From NCBI GenBank assembly GCA_002783205.1, contig PFEY01000086.1:1-59494 (forward strand): DNA of 59,494 nt. The letters run 5' to 3'. The notes beneath the pieces were generated by a model. It was not told the origin of the DNA. It saw nothing but the letters and a program-made list of their open reading frames with translations, and did not search any database. Source of the DNA: Rhodobacteraceae bacterium CG17_big_fil_post_rev_8_21_14_2_50_63_15 (GTDB taxonomy: Bacteria; Pseudomonadota; Alphaproteobacteria; Rhodobacterales; Rhodobacteraceae). The position numbers were made by a program, and so were the translations under genes. Position 1 is the stretch's first letter. The number at the start of each line of letters is the position of its first letter. Below are positions 34,143-42,773 of the stretch, in pieces.

Positions 34143-34248
34143 CGGTCGTCGTGGTTGCACCTGCGACAGACAGGAGACCGAATGCCCCCAGCTCCGACAG
34201 GTGTTTGGCCCCACGCGTGATCTTGGGAACAGGTCCGCGACGTTTCAT
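34135..34248 (-). CDS. Possible 37-residue upstream ORF in the helicase leader
   Basis: The ORF runs from ATG at 34248 to TGA at 34137-34135 and encodes MKRRGPVPKITRGAKHLSEL followed by GAFGLLSVAGATTTTGR. A GGGGCGA precedes the ATG by about 5 nt. It lies wholly inside the presumed leader and its stop codon lies in the perfect hairpin. The N-terminal half is basic. I do not recognise the peptide. It could be a regulatory upstream ORF, a small protein, or chance. Confidence 0.35.
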   Translation of the reverse strand: MKRRGPVPKITRGAKHLSELGAFGLLSVAGATTTTGR

Positions 34249-34304
34249 AAGGATCGCCCCACAGGGCAGTGCTGCTCACGCGGCAGGAAACATCGGTTAG
34301 GGTG

Positions 34305-34333
34305 CATATGGACAGTGCCGCCGCACAAGTCAA
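34305..34333 (-). promoter_or_regulatory. Sigma-70-type promoter for the helicase gene
   Basis: On the minus strand, TTGACT (34333-34328) is followed after exactly 17 bp by CATATG (34310-34305), a good -35/-10 pair. Transcription would start near 34298, about 220 nt before the helicase TTG start. Confidence 0.65.
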
Positions 34334-34398
34334 GCGCGCGGTTGGTTCGATTGTCGGCAAATACTCTCGCTTTGCAAGGTGAGCGCGGCCTGCGCCGA

Positions 34399-34932
34399 TC
34401 AGCGGGCCGCCGCAATCGCGGGCAGGATCGTGCTGTCCAACACCCTTTGGGTGATCGGTCCCGCAAAGCGCAGAACAATGTTTCCCTTGCCATCAATGAC
34501 ATAGGTTTCCGGCACGCCGTAGACCCCCCAGTTCAGCGCCATCCGTCCCTCTGCATCGGCACCCAGAGCAGTATAGGGGTTCCCCAACTCTTTCAGAAAG
34601 CCCAGAGCATTGTCGGGCTTGTCCTTGTAATTCACCCCATAGATCGTCACCCCATCCGCCGCCAGTTGCGCCAGATTGGGATGTTCGACCCGGCAGGGCG
34701 CGCACCAGCTTGCCCAGTAGTTGACCAGCTTCACTTCCCCGGTGCGCAGATCGCTGTCGGAGAACAGCATCGACTCGCCAAGCGGTGTGATCTGAACCGC
34801 CGGAGCGGGCTTGCCCGCCAGAGCAGAGGGCAGCTCATCGGGGTTCTCGCGTTGCAACCCAACCAGGGCCAACCCGGCGAATCCGGCGAAGATCACCAAA
34901 GGTGCCAGCATCAAGGGGGAGAGTTTAGCCAT
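34399..34932 (-). CDS. ccmG: Cytochrome c biogenesis thiol:disulfide oxidoreductase
   Basis: CcmG (DsbE) is a membrane-anchored periplasmic thioredoxin-like protein that reduces apocytochrome c before haem attachment. The 177-aa protein has an N-terminal anchor (about 5-25) and the active site NYWASWCAPCRVEHP with Cys77 and Cys80, then GVNYKDKPDNALGFL and the cis-Pro segment GVPETYVID. It overlaps ccmD by 8 nt. It is the last gene of a ccmA-B-C-D-G operon on the minus strand. Confidence 0.95.
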   Translation of the reverse strand: MAKLSPLMLAPLVIFAGFAGLALVGLQRENPDELPSALAGKPAPAVQITPLGESMLFSDSDLRTGEVKLVNYWASWCAPCRVEHPNLAQLAADGVTIYGVNYKDKPDNALGFLKELGNPYTALGADAEGRMALNWGVYGVPETYVIDGKGNIVLRFAGPITQRVLDSTILPAIAAAR

Positions 34933-35080
34933 CCGTTTTCAACTTCTTTTCAATCGTTTGCAGGTCGGTCCTCATGCGATTTGAGCGCAGAACGCTGACC
35001 ACGATCAGTGCCACGATCAGCACGACCGACAGGGCATAGGCGGACAGAACCGCGTCGGCATATTTCCCAAGATCCGGCAT
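34925..35080 (-). CDS. ccmD: Haem exporter protein CcmD
   Basis: This small 51-aa gene reads MPDLGKYADAVLSAYALSVV followed by LIVALIVVSVLRSNRMRTDL and a Lys-rich tail. It has one membrane helix and the typical CcmD layout: the Y-x-x-A-V-x-x-A-Y motif before the helix and basic residues after it. CcmD stabilises the CcmABC-CcmE haem-transfer complex. The ATG at 35080 shares one base with the ccmC stop (TGATG), and its end overlaps ccmG by 8 nt. Confidence 0.92.
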   Translation of the reverse strand: MPDLGKYADAVLSAYALSVVLIVALIVVSVLRSNRMRTDLQTIEKKLKTDG

Positions 35081-35823
35081 CAGGCGTGCTCCATCCGTTG
35101 CCGCGCGATCAGCACGCGCAACCGCCTCGCACGGATTTCCGTGCGCGTGCGCATCAGAACCAACGCGACGAACAAGAGCACGAATCCCGCCATGCTGACA
35201 TAGAGCGGCAGCTTGAAGGTCATCGCCATCCGCTCACCCGGCGCGACCGAGAGCGACGCCCCCTGATGCAGTCCCTGATTCCAGAAATTCACCGCATAGC
35301 GGCTCAGGAGGGCAAAGACCGACCCGACAAGGCAGAGGATCGAGGTGAGATCCGCCGCCGTGTCGTCATTCTCGATCGCCGCCCATAGAGCAATATACCC
35401 CAGGTAAAACAGGAACAGGATCAGAAAACTTGTCAGCCGCGGATCCCAGGCCCACCATGTGCCCCACATCGGCTGTCCCCAGATCGCCCCGGTGAGAAGC
35501 GCGATCAGCGTCATCACCAGCCCCACCGGTGCCGCCGCACGCGCGGCAAGCGCGCTGACATGATGCCGCCGGACGATCCAGACCAGCGACGTGATCAGCA
35601 TCATCAGCCAGGCATTGATCGCCATCAGCGCGCTTGGCACATGCAGATAGATGATCTTGACCGTCGATCCCTGACGATAGTCATCGGGCGTGAAGAAAAA
35701 TCCCCAGACCAGGCCAGCCCCCAGCGTCAGCGCTGCCAGCCCGGCAACCCAGGGCAGCACCCGGTCCGTGGTCTGAATGAATTTCTTGGGATTGGCATAT
35801 TCCCAGAGTGTGTTCAGGTTCAT
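35080..35823 (-). CDS. ccmC: Haem exporter protein CcmC
   Basis: CcmC loads haem onto the chaperone CcmE. The protein of about 247 aa has six membrane segments and the tryptophan-rich motif WGTWWAWDPRLTS, preceded by LHVPSALMAINAW and followed by SRYAVNFWNQGLHQG, which carry the haem-ligand histidines. I start at ATG 35823 (MNLNTLWEYANPKK) with GGGA upstream; ATG at 35835 and TTG at 35844 are alternatives. The stop overlaps the ccmD start by one base. Confidence 0.95.
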   Translation of the reverse strand: MNLNTLWEYANPKKFIQTTDRVLPWVAGLAALTLGAGLVWGFFFTPDDYRQGSTVKIIYLHVPSALMAINAWLMMLITSLVWIVRRHHVSALAARAAAPVGLVMTLIALLTGAIWGQPMWGTWWAWDPRLTSFLILFLFYLGYIALWAAIENDDTAADLTSILCLVGSVFALLSRYAVNFWNQGLHQGASLSVAPGERMAMTFKLPLYVSMAGFVLLFVALVLMRTRTEIRARRLRVLIARQRMEHA

Positions 35824-35840
35824 CGCAAGTCCCATTGTTA

Positions 35841-36497
35841 TCAACGCAGGTTAACCCTCAATACCGCAGCCGAGGCAAAGGGCAAAAGCGCGATCGTGCC
35901 GCAGGTGATACCGGCCAGCAACAAAAGCGGCGTCGTGACGGCTAGCCCCTCTGCCCCCCGACGCGCCACTTCCGCACCAAAGATCAGTGTAGGCACATAG
36001 AGCGGCAGCACAAGCAGGCTCAGCAGCAGCCCCCCCCGCTTGAGCCCCACGGTGAGCGCCGCTCCGAACGTGCCGATCACGCTGAGCGCCGGTGTGCCCA
36101 GAAAGAGCGAGATAATCACCCATCTGTAGCCCTCTTGCGGCAGGCTCAGCAACAAACCGAGGACTGGCGCGGCCAGAACCAGCGGCAAGCCCGTGGTCAG
36201 CCAGTGCGCCAGGGCCTTGACGCTCACGATCGCTTCCATCGGCAGAGGTGAGGTGGCCAGCAGATCAAGACTGCCATCCTCCCAGTCGAGGGCAAAAATC
36301 CGGTCGAGCGACAGCAGACAGGCCAACAGGGCCCCCAGCCAGAGGACACCCGGGGCAATTTCGGCAAGCAGCGCGTTTTGCGGGCCCACGCTGAACGGCA
36401 CCAGCACGACGACAATCAGAAAGAACGACAGCCCCAGGCCAAAGCCGCCGCCGGCGCGCATGGCCAATCGGAAATCGCGCAAAAGCAGCGCTCTCAC
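35841..36497 (-). CDS. ccmB: Haem exporter protein CcmB
   Basis: CcmB is the membrane partner of the CcmA ATPase, which releases haem-loaded CcmE. The 218-aa hydrophobic protein begins from a GTG at 36497 ([20 protein letters not shown]) and has [20 protein letters not shown] and [20 protein letters not shown], typical of the family. The GTG overlaps the ccmA stop by 3 nt. The frame stays open far upstream, but antisense to the real ccmA codons. Confidence 0.94.
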   Translation of the reverse strand: MRALLLRDFRLAMRAGGGFGLGLSFFLIVVVLVPFSVGPQNALLAEIAPGVLWLGALLACLLSLDRIFALDWEDGSLDLLATSPLPMEAIVSVKALAHWLTTGLPLVLAAPVLGLLLSLPQEGYRWVIISLFLGTPALSVIGTFGAALTVGLKRGGLLLSLLVLPLYVPTLIFGAEVARRGAEGLAVTTPLLLLAGITCGTIALLPFASAAVLRVNLR

Positions 36498-37111
36498 AGA
36501 AAGGATCCGTCGAAATCGTCCGTCGCAAGCGCGCGCGCCCGGTAGGGTTCGAGGTCGAGTAGCCGCGCCTCGCGCAGCCCAAGATCGATATGAGTGGCAA
36601 TCAGCGCGGCCCCTCCGTCCGCGACATGGGTGCGCACTGCGGTTGCGAACATCGCCACGGCCTCGGCATCGAGAGAAACCGTCGGTTCGTCCAGCACCCA
36701 GATCGCCCGCCCGGTGACAAGCAGCCGCGCCAACCCCAGACGCCGCTTTTGCCCCGCCGAGAGAGCCCCCGCCGGTCGGTCCGCGAGCGGGGCGAGGTGA
36801 AACGCCTCGATAGCTGGCATGATATTTTCTTGACCAAAGACCTGCGCCCAAAACCTCAGGTTCTCCGTGACTGTGAGTGTTGTCTTGATCCCATCGGCAT
36901 GCGCGGCATAGACAAGGCTCTCGGATGCGACGTCTATCCGCCCCGAAACCGGCAACTGCAAACCGGCCAGCGTGCGCAGCAAGGTTGTCTTGCCACACCC
37001 GTTCGGCCCGCGCAGCACCAGCACATCGCCTGCTCCAAGTGCAAAGCTCAGGCCTTCCAGCACCGGGATGCCGCCGCGCGATATCATCAGGTCCGAGACG
37101 CTCAACATCAT
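36494..37111 (-). CDS. ccmA: Haem exporter ATP-binding protein CcmA
   Basis: This 205-aa ABC ATPase has Walker [10 protein letters not shown] (35-43), signature [15 protein letters not shown] and Walker [13 protein letters not shown]. The signature with A in LSAGQ is the usual CcmA form. It powers release of holo-CcmE in cytochrome c maturation. It is the first gene of the ccmABCDG run; ccmE, ccmF and ccmH must lie elsewhere. The ATG at 37111 follows GACCC with a weak ribosome-binding site. Confidence 0.94.
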   Translation of the reverse strand: MMLSVSDLMISRGGIPVLEGLSFALGAGDVLVLRGPNGCGKTTLLRTLAGLQLPVSGRIDVASESLVYAAHADGIKTTLTVTENLRFWAQVFGQENIMPAIEAFHLAPLADRPAGALSAGQKRRLGLARLLVTGRAIWVLDEPTVSLDAEAVAMFATAVRTHVADGGAALIATHIDLGLREARLLDLEPYRARALATDDFDGSFL

Positions 37112-37155
37112 GGGTCTTGCTTAACCCAACGTGCTGGCAGCTAAAAGCACGATCA

Positions 37156-37509
37156 TCACACTGGCAAGAGCGCCACCGCCACGCGCCGCCCCTCTGACAA
37201 GAGCACGTTATAGGTGCGGCAGGCAGCGGGTGAATTCATCGTTTCCACGCCCAGACCGGCGTTTTCAAGTCGCGTGCGCAGAGGGGCCGGGATATGCGCC
37301 ACTTCGGCCCCGGTGCCGATGAAGATCACGTCAACCGTGCCGATCAGCGCAAGAAGCGTTTCAGAATCCTCATATCCACCCCAGCCCCTGGCACCGGTGA
37401 TGGTCACACAGATTGCCCCCTTCAGAACCTGCCCCGCAACCCGAAAGAACCCCGGCCCGTAGCCATCAATGGGAGTGGCCGCATCAAAGCGGATTTCTGT
37501 CATGCGCAT
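37156..37509 (-). CDS. Mth938-like domain protein (DUF498/NDUFAF3 type)
   Basis: This 117-aa protein contains DGYGPGFFRVAGQVLKGAIC, LLALIGTVDVIFIGTGAEVA and AACRTYNVLLSEGRRVAVALLP, matching the Mth938 domain. The mitochondrial relative NDUFAF3 assists respiratory complex I assembly; whether the bacterial protein does the same is not shown. It lies 3 nt after the TauE/SafE gene on the same strand and 44 nt before ccmA. The start is ATG at 37509 or 37503. Confidence 0.85.
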   Translation of the reverse strand: MRMTEIRFDAATPIDGYGPGFFRVAGQVLKGAICVTITGARGWGGYEDSETLLALIGTVDVIFIGTGAEVAHIPAPLRTRLENAGLGVETMNSPAACRTYNVLLSEGRRVAVALLPV

Positions 37510-37512
37510 GGC

Positions 37513-38286
37513 TCAGGCTCCCTCGCGCCAGATCGGAAGGCCGCTTAGCACGGCAAGCGCGATCACGGCATAGGCGGTCCAACGATAAAGTCGCTCGTGT
37601 CGCGGGTCAAACAGCGATTGGCCGATCAGCGAGGTCGTGAGATACGGCAGCGCCAGAGTCACGGCGAGCAGAAAGATCCTCACATCCAACGCCCCTTGAA
37701 CAAGCAGATTGAGCACGATCACGACATCGAGCGCCGCCAGAAAGAGGATCGTGTTGGCGCGCACCGACTGCGCCGCCGACTGCCCGGCAAGGTAGAAGAG
37801 AATGACAACCGGGCCGGTCAGCCCGGTCAGCCCGCCAATCACGCCCGCCACTGCGCCGATGGCGATCAGGACGGGGCGGCGCACGATGCCCGAAAACCGC
37901 CATCCCGCCACCAGGGCCCCCAGCGTCAGCGCCGCGACGGCCGCCACGATCCAGCGGATCGTGACCGGATCAAGCCGCTCCATCAGCCACAGACCCGCGG
38001 GCACCGTGACCAGCGCCGCCAGTGCCAGCACCGCCACCTCGGCGCGATCCGCCTGCCCCCACGCCCGCGGCAGCAGCGCCGATGTGCTGGCAATCCCGGT
38101 CAGCGTGATCACGCCAACGACAACCTGAGGGGGAAGGAATATTCCAGCGACCGGCACAAAGATGAGCGCCGTGCCAAACCCGGTAAACCCGCGCACGATG
38201 CCGGCCAGGCCGATTGTCAGCAACAGCCAGATCAGGCCGGGCGTCGCCCAGACCGTGAGCAGCGTCTCAGGCGTCAATATTGGCAA
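37513..38286 (-). CDS. TauE/SafE (TSUP) family permease
   Basis: This 257-aa membrane protein has about eight hydrophobic segments and the repeated TSUP pattern (GIVRGFTGFGTALIFVPVAG and GVIGGLTGLTGPVVILFYLA). Family members export sulfite, sulfoacetate or other organosulfur anions. The substrate is unknown here. The start overlaps the end of secDF by 20 nt, so it is probably co-transcribed with it. Confidence 0.87.
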   Translation of the reverse strand: MPILTPETLLTVWATPGLIWLLLTIGLAGIVRGFTGFGTALIFVPVAGIFLPPQVVVGVITLTGIASTSALLPRAWGQADRAEVAVLALAALVTVPAGLWLMERLDPVTIRWIVAAVAALTLGALVAGWRFSGIVRRPVLIAIGAVAGVIGGLTGLTGPVVILFYLAGQSAAQSVRANTILFLAALDVVIVLNLLVQGALDVRIFLLAVTLALPYLTTSLIGQSLFDPRHERLYRWTAYAVIALAVLSGLPIWREGA

Positions 38287-40903
38287 ACTGATTGCCGGAG
38301 GGAGTAGCCGGCTTGGACCAGTCGCGTTTCACACCGAGCCACATCAGAAGGGTGCTTGCCACGAAAATCGACGAATAGGTGCCGATGACGATGCCCCAGA
38401 TCATCGCAAAAACAAAGCCCCGGATCACGTCGCCGCCCAGAAAGTAGAGCGCGACCAGCGCTAGGAGCGTGGTCAGAGAGGTCATAGTGGTGCGACTCAG
38501 GGTCTCGTTGATCGACATGTTCAGCACTTCGCGCAGCGGTTTCTGCTTGTATTTGCGCAGGTTCTCTCGCACCCGGTCAAACACCACGACGGTGTCATTC
38601 AACGAGTAGCCGACAATGGTCAAGAGCGCTGCGATGATCGCCAGATCAAACTGGATCTGCAATTCGGAAAAGACGCCGATGGTGAGCGCCACATCATGCA
38701 CCAGCGCCACCACGGCACCGACGGCGAACTGCCATTCGAACCGCATCCAGATATAGACCAGCACCGCGCCGACCGCCAGTAAAACGGCAAGGATAGCCGC
38801 CGTGATGAGCTCTCCCGAAACCTTGGGGCCAACGCTCTCGACGGAGGTGAAGATGATATCCGGCACCGCCTGTCGCAGCGCTTCCTCGACCGCGGCAATC
38901 GCTTCGGGGGTGATCGCTTCGGCCTCGTCCTGCGCCTGAATTCGCAGCATGGCCACGTTCTCTTCTGGCCCGAAGGTCGGATCGAACACCTCGGTGATGC
39001 TGACATCGCCCAGACCCAGATCGCTGATGGCCGCGCGATAGCCGCCGATATCGACCGGCGTCGCGCTCTGCGTGCGGATCGTGGTGCCACCTCTGAAATC
39101 AATGCCGAAATTCAAGCCCTGAACACCGAAAGACCCGAGCGCGACAAGAATCATCAGGCCCGAAATGCCCAGCCACAGTTTCCAGCGTTTGAAGAAATCG
39201 ATAGTGGTGATGTCCGGGACGATCCGCAGGCTGCGCCCCTGAAGAACGGTCTTGGGCCGACGCTTGTCGAACCAGATGATCACGATCAGCCGAGTGACGA
39301 AAATGGCGGTAAAGACCGACGTGATGATGCCAAGACCAAGCGTTATGGCAAAGCCGTGCACCGGGCCCGACCCCATGACAAAAAGGATGAAGGCGGTCAT
39401 GAAGGTGGTGATGTTTGCATCGACAATAGCGCTCATCGCCTTTTCATAACCAAGCTCGATCGCCCGCGCCGCGCCGCGCGCCGATCTCATCTCTTCGCGG
39501 ATCCGCTCGAACACGAGCACGTTGGCGTCCACCGCCATCCCGATGGTCAGCACGATCCCGGCAATCCCCGGTAATGTCAGCGTCGCACCGATGAGGCTCA
39601 GCAATCCAAAGATCAGCCCGACGTTGATGATGAGCGCGATATTGGCAAAGATGCCAAAAGTGCCATAGGCAGCGACCATGAACACCAGAACGAGCGCAAA
39701 GGCCACCATGCTGGCGATCTTGCCCGCCTCGATACTGTCGGCCCCAAGCTCCGGGCCCACCGTGCGCTCCTCGAGAAAATCGAGCCCCGCCGGCAAGGCC
39801 CCGGCGCGCAAGAGCACGGCAAGATTGGTACTTTCCTCGACAGTGAAACTGCCAGTGATGATGCCCGAGCCACCCGCGATGTGGCTCTGGATCACCGGCG
39901 CACTGATCACCTCACCGTCAAGCACGATGGCAAACGGGTTGCCGATATTCTGCGCCGTGTAATCCCCGAATTTCCGCGCCCCCGTCGGGTTGAAGCGGAA
40001 GGACACCGCGGGCCGACCATTCTGATCGAAATCGGGTTGCGCATCGACGAGTTCCTCGCCAGTCACCACCGGGGCACGTTCGAGGATGTAGAACACGCCT
40101 TGTTCATCCAGCGAGGGCAGAACCTCATTGCCCGCACCGGCGCGTTCCTCGGCAGTGCCGGTGCGGCTGATGACCGGCTGAAAGGTCAGTTGCGCCGTCG
40201 TGCCGATCAACGCCTTGAGTTCTGCTGCGCTGCCGATACCGGGCACCTGAATAAGAATTCGGCTCGCCCCTTGCCGTTGGATCGTCGGCTCGCGCGTGCC
40301 CACTTCGTCGATCCGGCGACGGATGATTTCCAAGGCCTGCTGAACGGTGCGATCATCCATCGCACGGCGTTCCGCGTCGCTCAGGCGCACCACGACATCG
40401 GCGCCGTCGGTCGTCACCTCGATGTCGCTGCCGCCAATACCGGACAAGAGATCTGTCACCGGACGGGCCAGCCCCCGCACAACGGTTGCGGCCTCGCCTG
40501 CCATCTCGGGGCGTTCCACCAGACGCACGCGCAGTTCCGGCGCATCCGTGGCTTGCAAGCGGATCGGCCCCACCCGGTCTCGCGCATCGCGCAAGAGATC
40601 GCGGACTTCCGGCCACATCCCGTCAAGCCGGGTCTGATAAACATCGCCGACCTTCACTTCGGCCAGAAGATGCGCACCGCCGCGCAGATCAAGACCAAGA
40701 TTGACCAGCCCCGAAGGCAACCAGGCCGGCCACAGCGCCAGTTGATCCTGCACGCCTGCGGGATCGGCGCCGGCGACGACAGCCGCGGCGGCATCGTTGC
40801 GGGTCTCGACCCGACTGTAGAACGCATTGGGAAGCGCGAGCATCAGGCCAAAGGCGACAATGCCCCAGATCACGACGCGCTTCCATAGGTCGATTTGCAG
40901 CAT
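38267..40903 (-). CDS. secDF: Fused protein translocase subunit SecDF
   Basis: The protein is 878 aa. Residues 1 to about 545 are SecD: GLDLRGGAHLL, a large periplasmic domain (REPTIQRQGASRILIQVPGI), then IVLTIGMAVDANVLVFERIR. Residues from about 565 are SecF: LNFGIDFRGGTTIRTQ, GALLV-type helices, SLNDTVVVFDRVREN and the C-terminal helices. SecDF uses the proton gradient to help preproteins leave the SecYEG channel. Many bacteria, including many Rhodobacterales, encode SecD and SecF separately; here they are one uninterrupted frame. It lies 39 nt after yajC. Confidence 0.95.
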   Translation of the reverse strand: MLQIDLWKRVVIWGIVAFGLMLALPNAFYSRVETRNDAAAAVVAGADPAGVQDQLALWPAWLPSGLVNLGLDLRGGAHLLAEVKVGDVYQTRLDGMWPEVRDLLRDARDRVGPIRLQATDAPELRVRLVERPEMAGEAATVVRGLARPVTDLLSGIGGSDIEVTTDGADVVVRLSDAERRAMDDRTVQQALEIIRRRIDEVGTREPTIQRQGASRILIQVPGIGSAAELKALIGTTAQLTFQPVISRTGTAEERAGAGNEVLPSLDEQGVFYILERAPVVTGEELVDAQPDFDQNGRPAVSFRFNPTGARKFGDYTAQNIGNPFAIVLDGEVISAPVIQSHIAGGSGIITGSFTVEESTNLAVLLRAGALPAGLDFLEERTVGPELGADSIEAGKIASMVAFALVLVFMVAAYGTFGIFANIALIINVGLIFGLLSLIGATLTLPGIAGIVLTIGMAVDANVLVFERIREEMRSARGAARAIELGYEKAMSAIVDANITTFMTAFILFVMGSGPVHGFAITLGLGIITSVFTAIFVTRLIVIIWFDKRRPKTVLQGRSLRIVPDITTIDFFKRWKLWLGISGLMILVALGSFGVQGLNFGIDFRGGTTIRTQSATPVDIGGYRAAISDLGLGDVSITEVFDPTFGPEENVAMLRIQAQDEAEAITPEAIAAVEEALRQAVPDIIFTSVESVGPKVSGELITAAILAVLLAVGAVLVYIWMRFEWQFAVGAVVALVHDVALTIGVFSELQIQFDLAIIAALLTIVGYSLNDTVVVFDRVRENLRKYKQKPLREVLNMSINETLSRTTMTSLTTLLALVALYFLGGDVIRGFVFAMIWGIVIGTYSSIFVASTLLMWLGVKRDWSKPATPSGNQFANIDA

Positions 40904-40942
40904 TATTATGCCTTTTCAGTCCTTTGTGAGGGGAATCCGACC

Positions 40943-41224
40943 TTAACCTTCGGCTGGCTCGGTTTTTGAGAGCACCTGCGCAATGGTCGCGCGCACCACC
41001 CGCACCTTGACGCCCTCTGCCAGTTCGACTTCGATTTCGTTGTCATCCTTGACCTTGGCCACCTTGCCGATCAAACCGCCCTGCGTGACCACCTGATCAC
41101 CCCGTCTCAGCGCCCCGATCATCGCCTTGTGGTCCTTCAATTTCTTCTGTTGCGGTCGAATCAGCAAAAAATACATGATCGCAAAGATCAGAATGAGCGG
41201 AATGAACTGGCCAAAGGCGTCCAT
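40943..41224 (-). CDS. yajC: Preprotein translocase subunit YajC
   Basis: This 93-aa membrane protein has one helix (FIPLILIFAIMYFLLIRPQQKK) and a small cytoplasmic domain with GDQVVTQGGLIGKVAKV. YajC forms a complex with SecDF. The start is ATG at 41224. The frame stays open upstream, but that part lies antisense to the serS 5' region and is not similar to the family. It is in the standard order yajC-secD(F). Confidence 0.95.
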   Translation of the reverse strand: MDAFGQFIPLILIFAIMYFLLIRPQQKKLKDHKAMIGALRRGDQVVTQGGLIGKVAKVKDDNEIEVELAEGVKVRVVRATIAQVLSKTEPAEG

Positions 41225-41387
41225 GGGGGGTGTCCTCTTGTCTGTGGCGCAGGCGGCCGCCCGCGAATTGTTGCGGAACCTAGGCGGGGCGGGCGCTATT
41301 TGCAAGGCGCGAAAGCATGGCGGCGGCGCGGTTTCTGGTGCATAACGCCGCGCAACCGATTCATGCCGTGACCCAAGGATCAGACCC

Positions 41388-42680
41388 ATGCACGATATCC
41401 GCGCGATCCGCGACAACCCCGCCGCTTTTGACACCGCCCTCGCGCGGCGCGGGCTGGCGCCGGTCTCGGGCGCCATCCTCACACTCGATGAAGCACGCCG
41501 CGCCCGCATCCATTCGGCCGAGACAGCGCAAGCCGAGCAGAACCGCGCCAGCAAGGAGGCGGGCGTCGCCAAGGCGCGCGGCGACGCGGCCGAATTCGAG
41601 CGTCTGCGCGCGCTCGTCGCCGCCAAAAAGGCCGAGATGGCCGAGATGCAAGCCGAAGCCAAGGATCTGGACACCCGCCTGACCGACCTCTTGATGGGCC
41701 TGCCCAACCTGCCCGATGACGACACGCCGGACGGCGCGGACGAGACACAGAATGTGGAACTGCATCGCTGGGGCACACCACGTGCCTTCGATTTCCAACC
41801 GCGCGAACATTACGAGATCGCAGGCGTCCTGCCGGGAATGGATTTCGAACTCGCAGCCAAGCTGTCGGGATCGCGCTTTGTCGTGTTGCGCGGCGCGGTG
41901 GCGCGGCTGCACCGGGCGCTGGCGCAATTCATGCTCGACACGCATATCGAGGAGAACGGCCTGACAGAGATCTGGACCCCCGTTCTGGTGCGCCCCGAAA
42001 TGATGCTGGGCACCGGTCAGTTGCCGAAATTTGGCGAGGACAGCTATCAGACCACCAATGGCTGGTGGCTGGTGCCCACCGCCGAGGTGACGCTGACCAA
42101 TGTGGTCCATGACGAAACCGTGGACGAGGCCAGCCTGCCGCGCCGCATGGTCGCCCATACCCAGTGTTTCCGCTCCGAGGCGGGATCAGCCGGGCGCGAC
42201 ACCGCCGGAATGCTGCGCCAGCACCAGTTCGAGAAAGTGGAAATGGTCAGCCTCACCCATCCCGATCAGAGCCGCGCCGAGTTGGAACGGATGACCGCCT
42301 GTGCCGAGGGTATTCTTGAACGCCTCGACCTGCCCTATCGCACCATCGTGCTGTGCACCGGCGACATGGGCTTTGGCGCGCGGCGCACCCATGACATCGA
42401 AGTCTGGCTGCCGGGACAGAACAGCTATCGCGAGATCTCCTCGGTCTCGGTCTGTGGCGCGTTTCAGGCGCGCCGGATGAATGCGCGGTTCCGGCCCGAG
42501 GGCGGCGGCAAGCCGCAATTCCTGCACACGCTCAATGGCTCCGGCCTCGCCGTGGGTCGCTGCCTGATCGCGGTGCTCGAAAACGGCCAGCAGGCTGATG
42601 GCTCTGTGCGCCTGCCTGCGGCGCTGCACCCCTATCTCGGCGGCAAGACCCGGCTTCAGGCTGACGGCCGCCTCGCCTGA
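41388..42680 (+). CDS. serS: Seryl-tRNA synthetase
   Basis: This 430-aa class II aminoacyl-tRNA synthetase has an N-terminal coiled-coil arm (about 30-100, rich in Ala/Lys/Glu) that binds tRNA-Ser. The catalytic domain has [13 protein letters not shown], motif 2 [45 protein letters not shown] and motif 3 [31 protein letters not shown] precedes the ATG at 41388. It is divergent from yajC and followed by a GC-rich hairpin. Confidence 0.97.
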   Translation: MHDIRAIRDNPAAFDTALARRGLAPVSGAILTLDEARRARIHSAETAQAEQNRASKEAGVAKARGDAAEFERLRALVAAKKAEMAEMQAEAKDLDTRLTDLLMGLPNLPDDDTPDGADETQNVELHRWGTPRAFDFQPREHYEIAGVLPGMDFELAAKLSGSRFVVLRGAVARLHRALAQFMLDTHIEENGLTEIWTPVLVRPEMMLGTGQLPKFGEDSYQTTNGWWLVPTAEVTLTNVVHDETVDEASLPRRMVAHTQCFRSEAGSAGRDTAGMLRQHQFEKVEMVSLTHPDQSRAELERMTACAEGILERLDLPYRTIVLCTGDMGFGARRTHDIEVWLPGQNSYREISSVSVCGAFQARRMNARFRPEGGGKPQFLHTLNGSGLAVGRCLIAVLENGQQADGSVRLPAALHPYLGGKTRLQADGRLA

Positions 42681-42683
42681 CTG

Positions 42684-42711
42684 CTGATTTCTTCTGGCTG
42701 ATTTCTTCTGG
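42684..42711. repeat. 14-bp tandem repeat, two copies
   Basis: CTGATTTCTTCTGG occurs at 42684-42697 and 42698-42711, followed by CTGAAAA, between serS and the desaturase gene. It directly precedes a GC-rich palindromic element. Confidence 0.85.
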
Positions 42712-42735
42712 CTGAAAATATCCTCGGGGGGAGCC

Positions 42736-42773
42736 GCCCCTTCGGGGCGACGGGGGGCGGACCGCCCCCCTTT
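42736..42773. terminator. REP-like palindromic element and terminator between serS and the desaturase gene
   Basis: GCCCCTTCGGGGC (42736-42748) is a hairpin with a UUCG-like loop. GGGGGGCGG-A-CCGCCCCCC (42752-42770) is a perfect 9-bp inverted repeat followed by TTT. The two converging genes end on either side, so it can terminate both. Similar GC-rich palindromic elements recur between genes in Rhodobacterales. Confidence 0.7.

Larger units (their letters stand above)
34076..34398 (-). other. Long 5' leader and promoter region of the DEAD-box helicase gene
   Basis: This 323-bp stretch between the helicase and ccmG holds a promoter (34305-34333), a possible 37-codon upstream ORF (34135-34248), a perfect hairpin (34124-34142), and, just before the TTG start, TTTCC (34095-34091) able to pair with the GGAAA of the ribosome-binding site (34084-34080). 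Transcription starting about 7 nt after the -10 would give a leader of about 220 nt. Confidence 0.6.

Noticed and set aside
35841-36998. A 385-codon frame as full-length ccmB
   Set aside because: The first half is an alternative frame of ccmA. The GTG at 36497 gives a protein of normal CcmB length and overlaps the ccmA stop.
40943-41776. A much longer yajC reading frame (277 codons)
   Set aside because: Only the last 93 codons match YajC. The upstream part is antisense to the serS 5' region.
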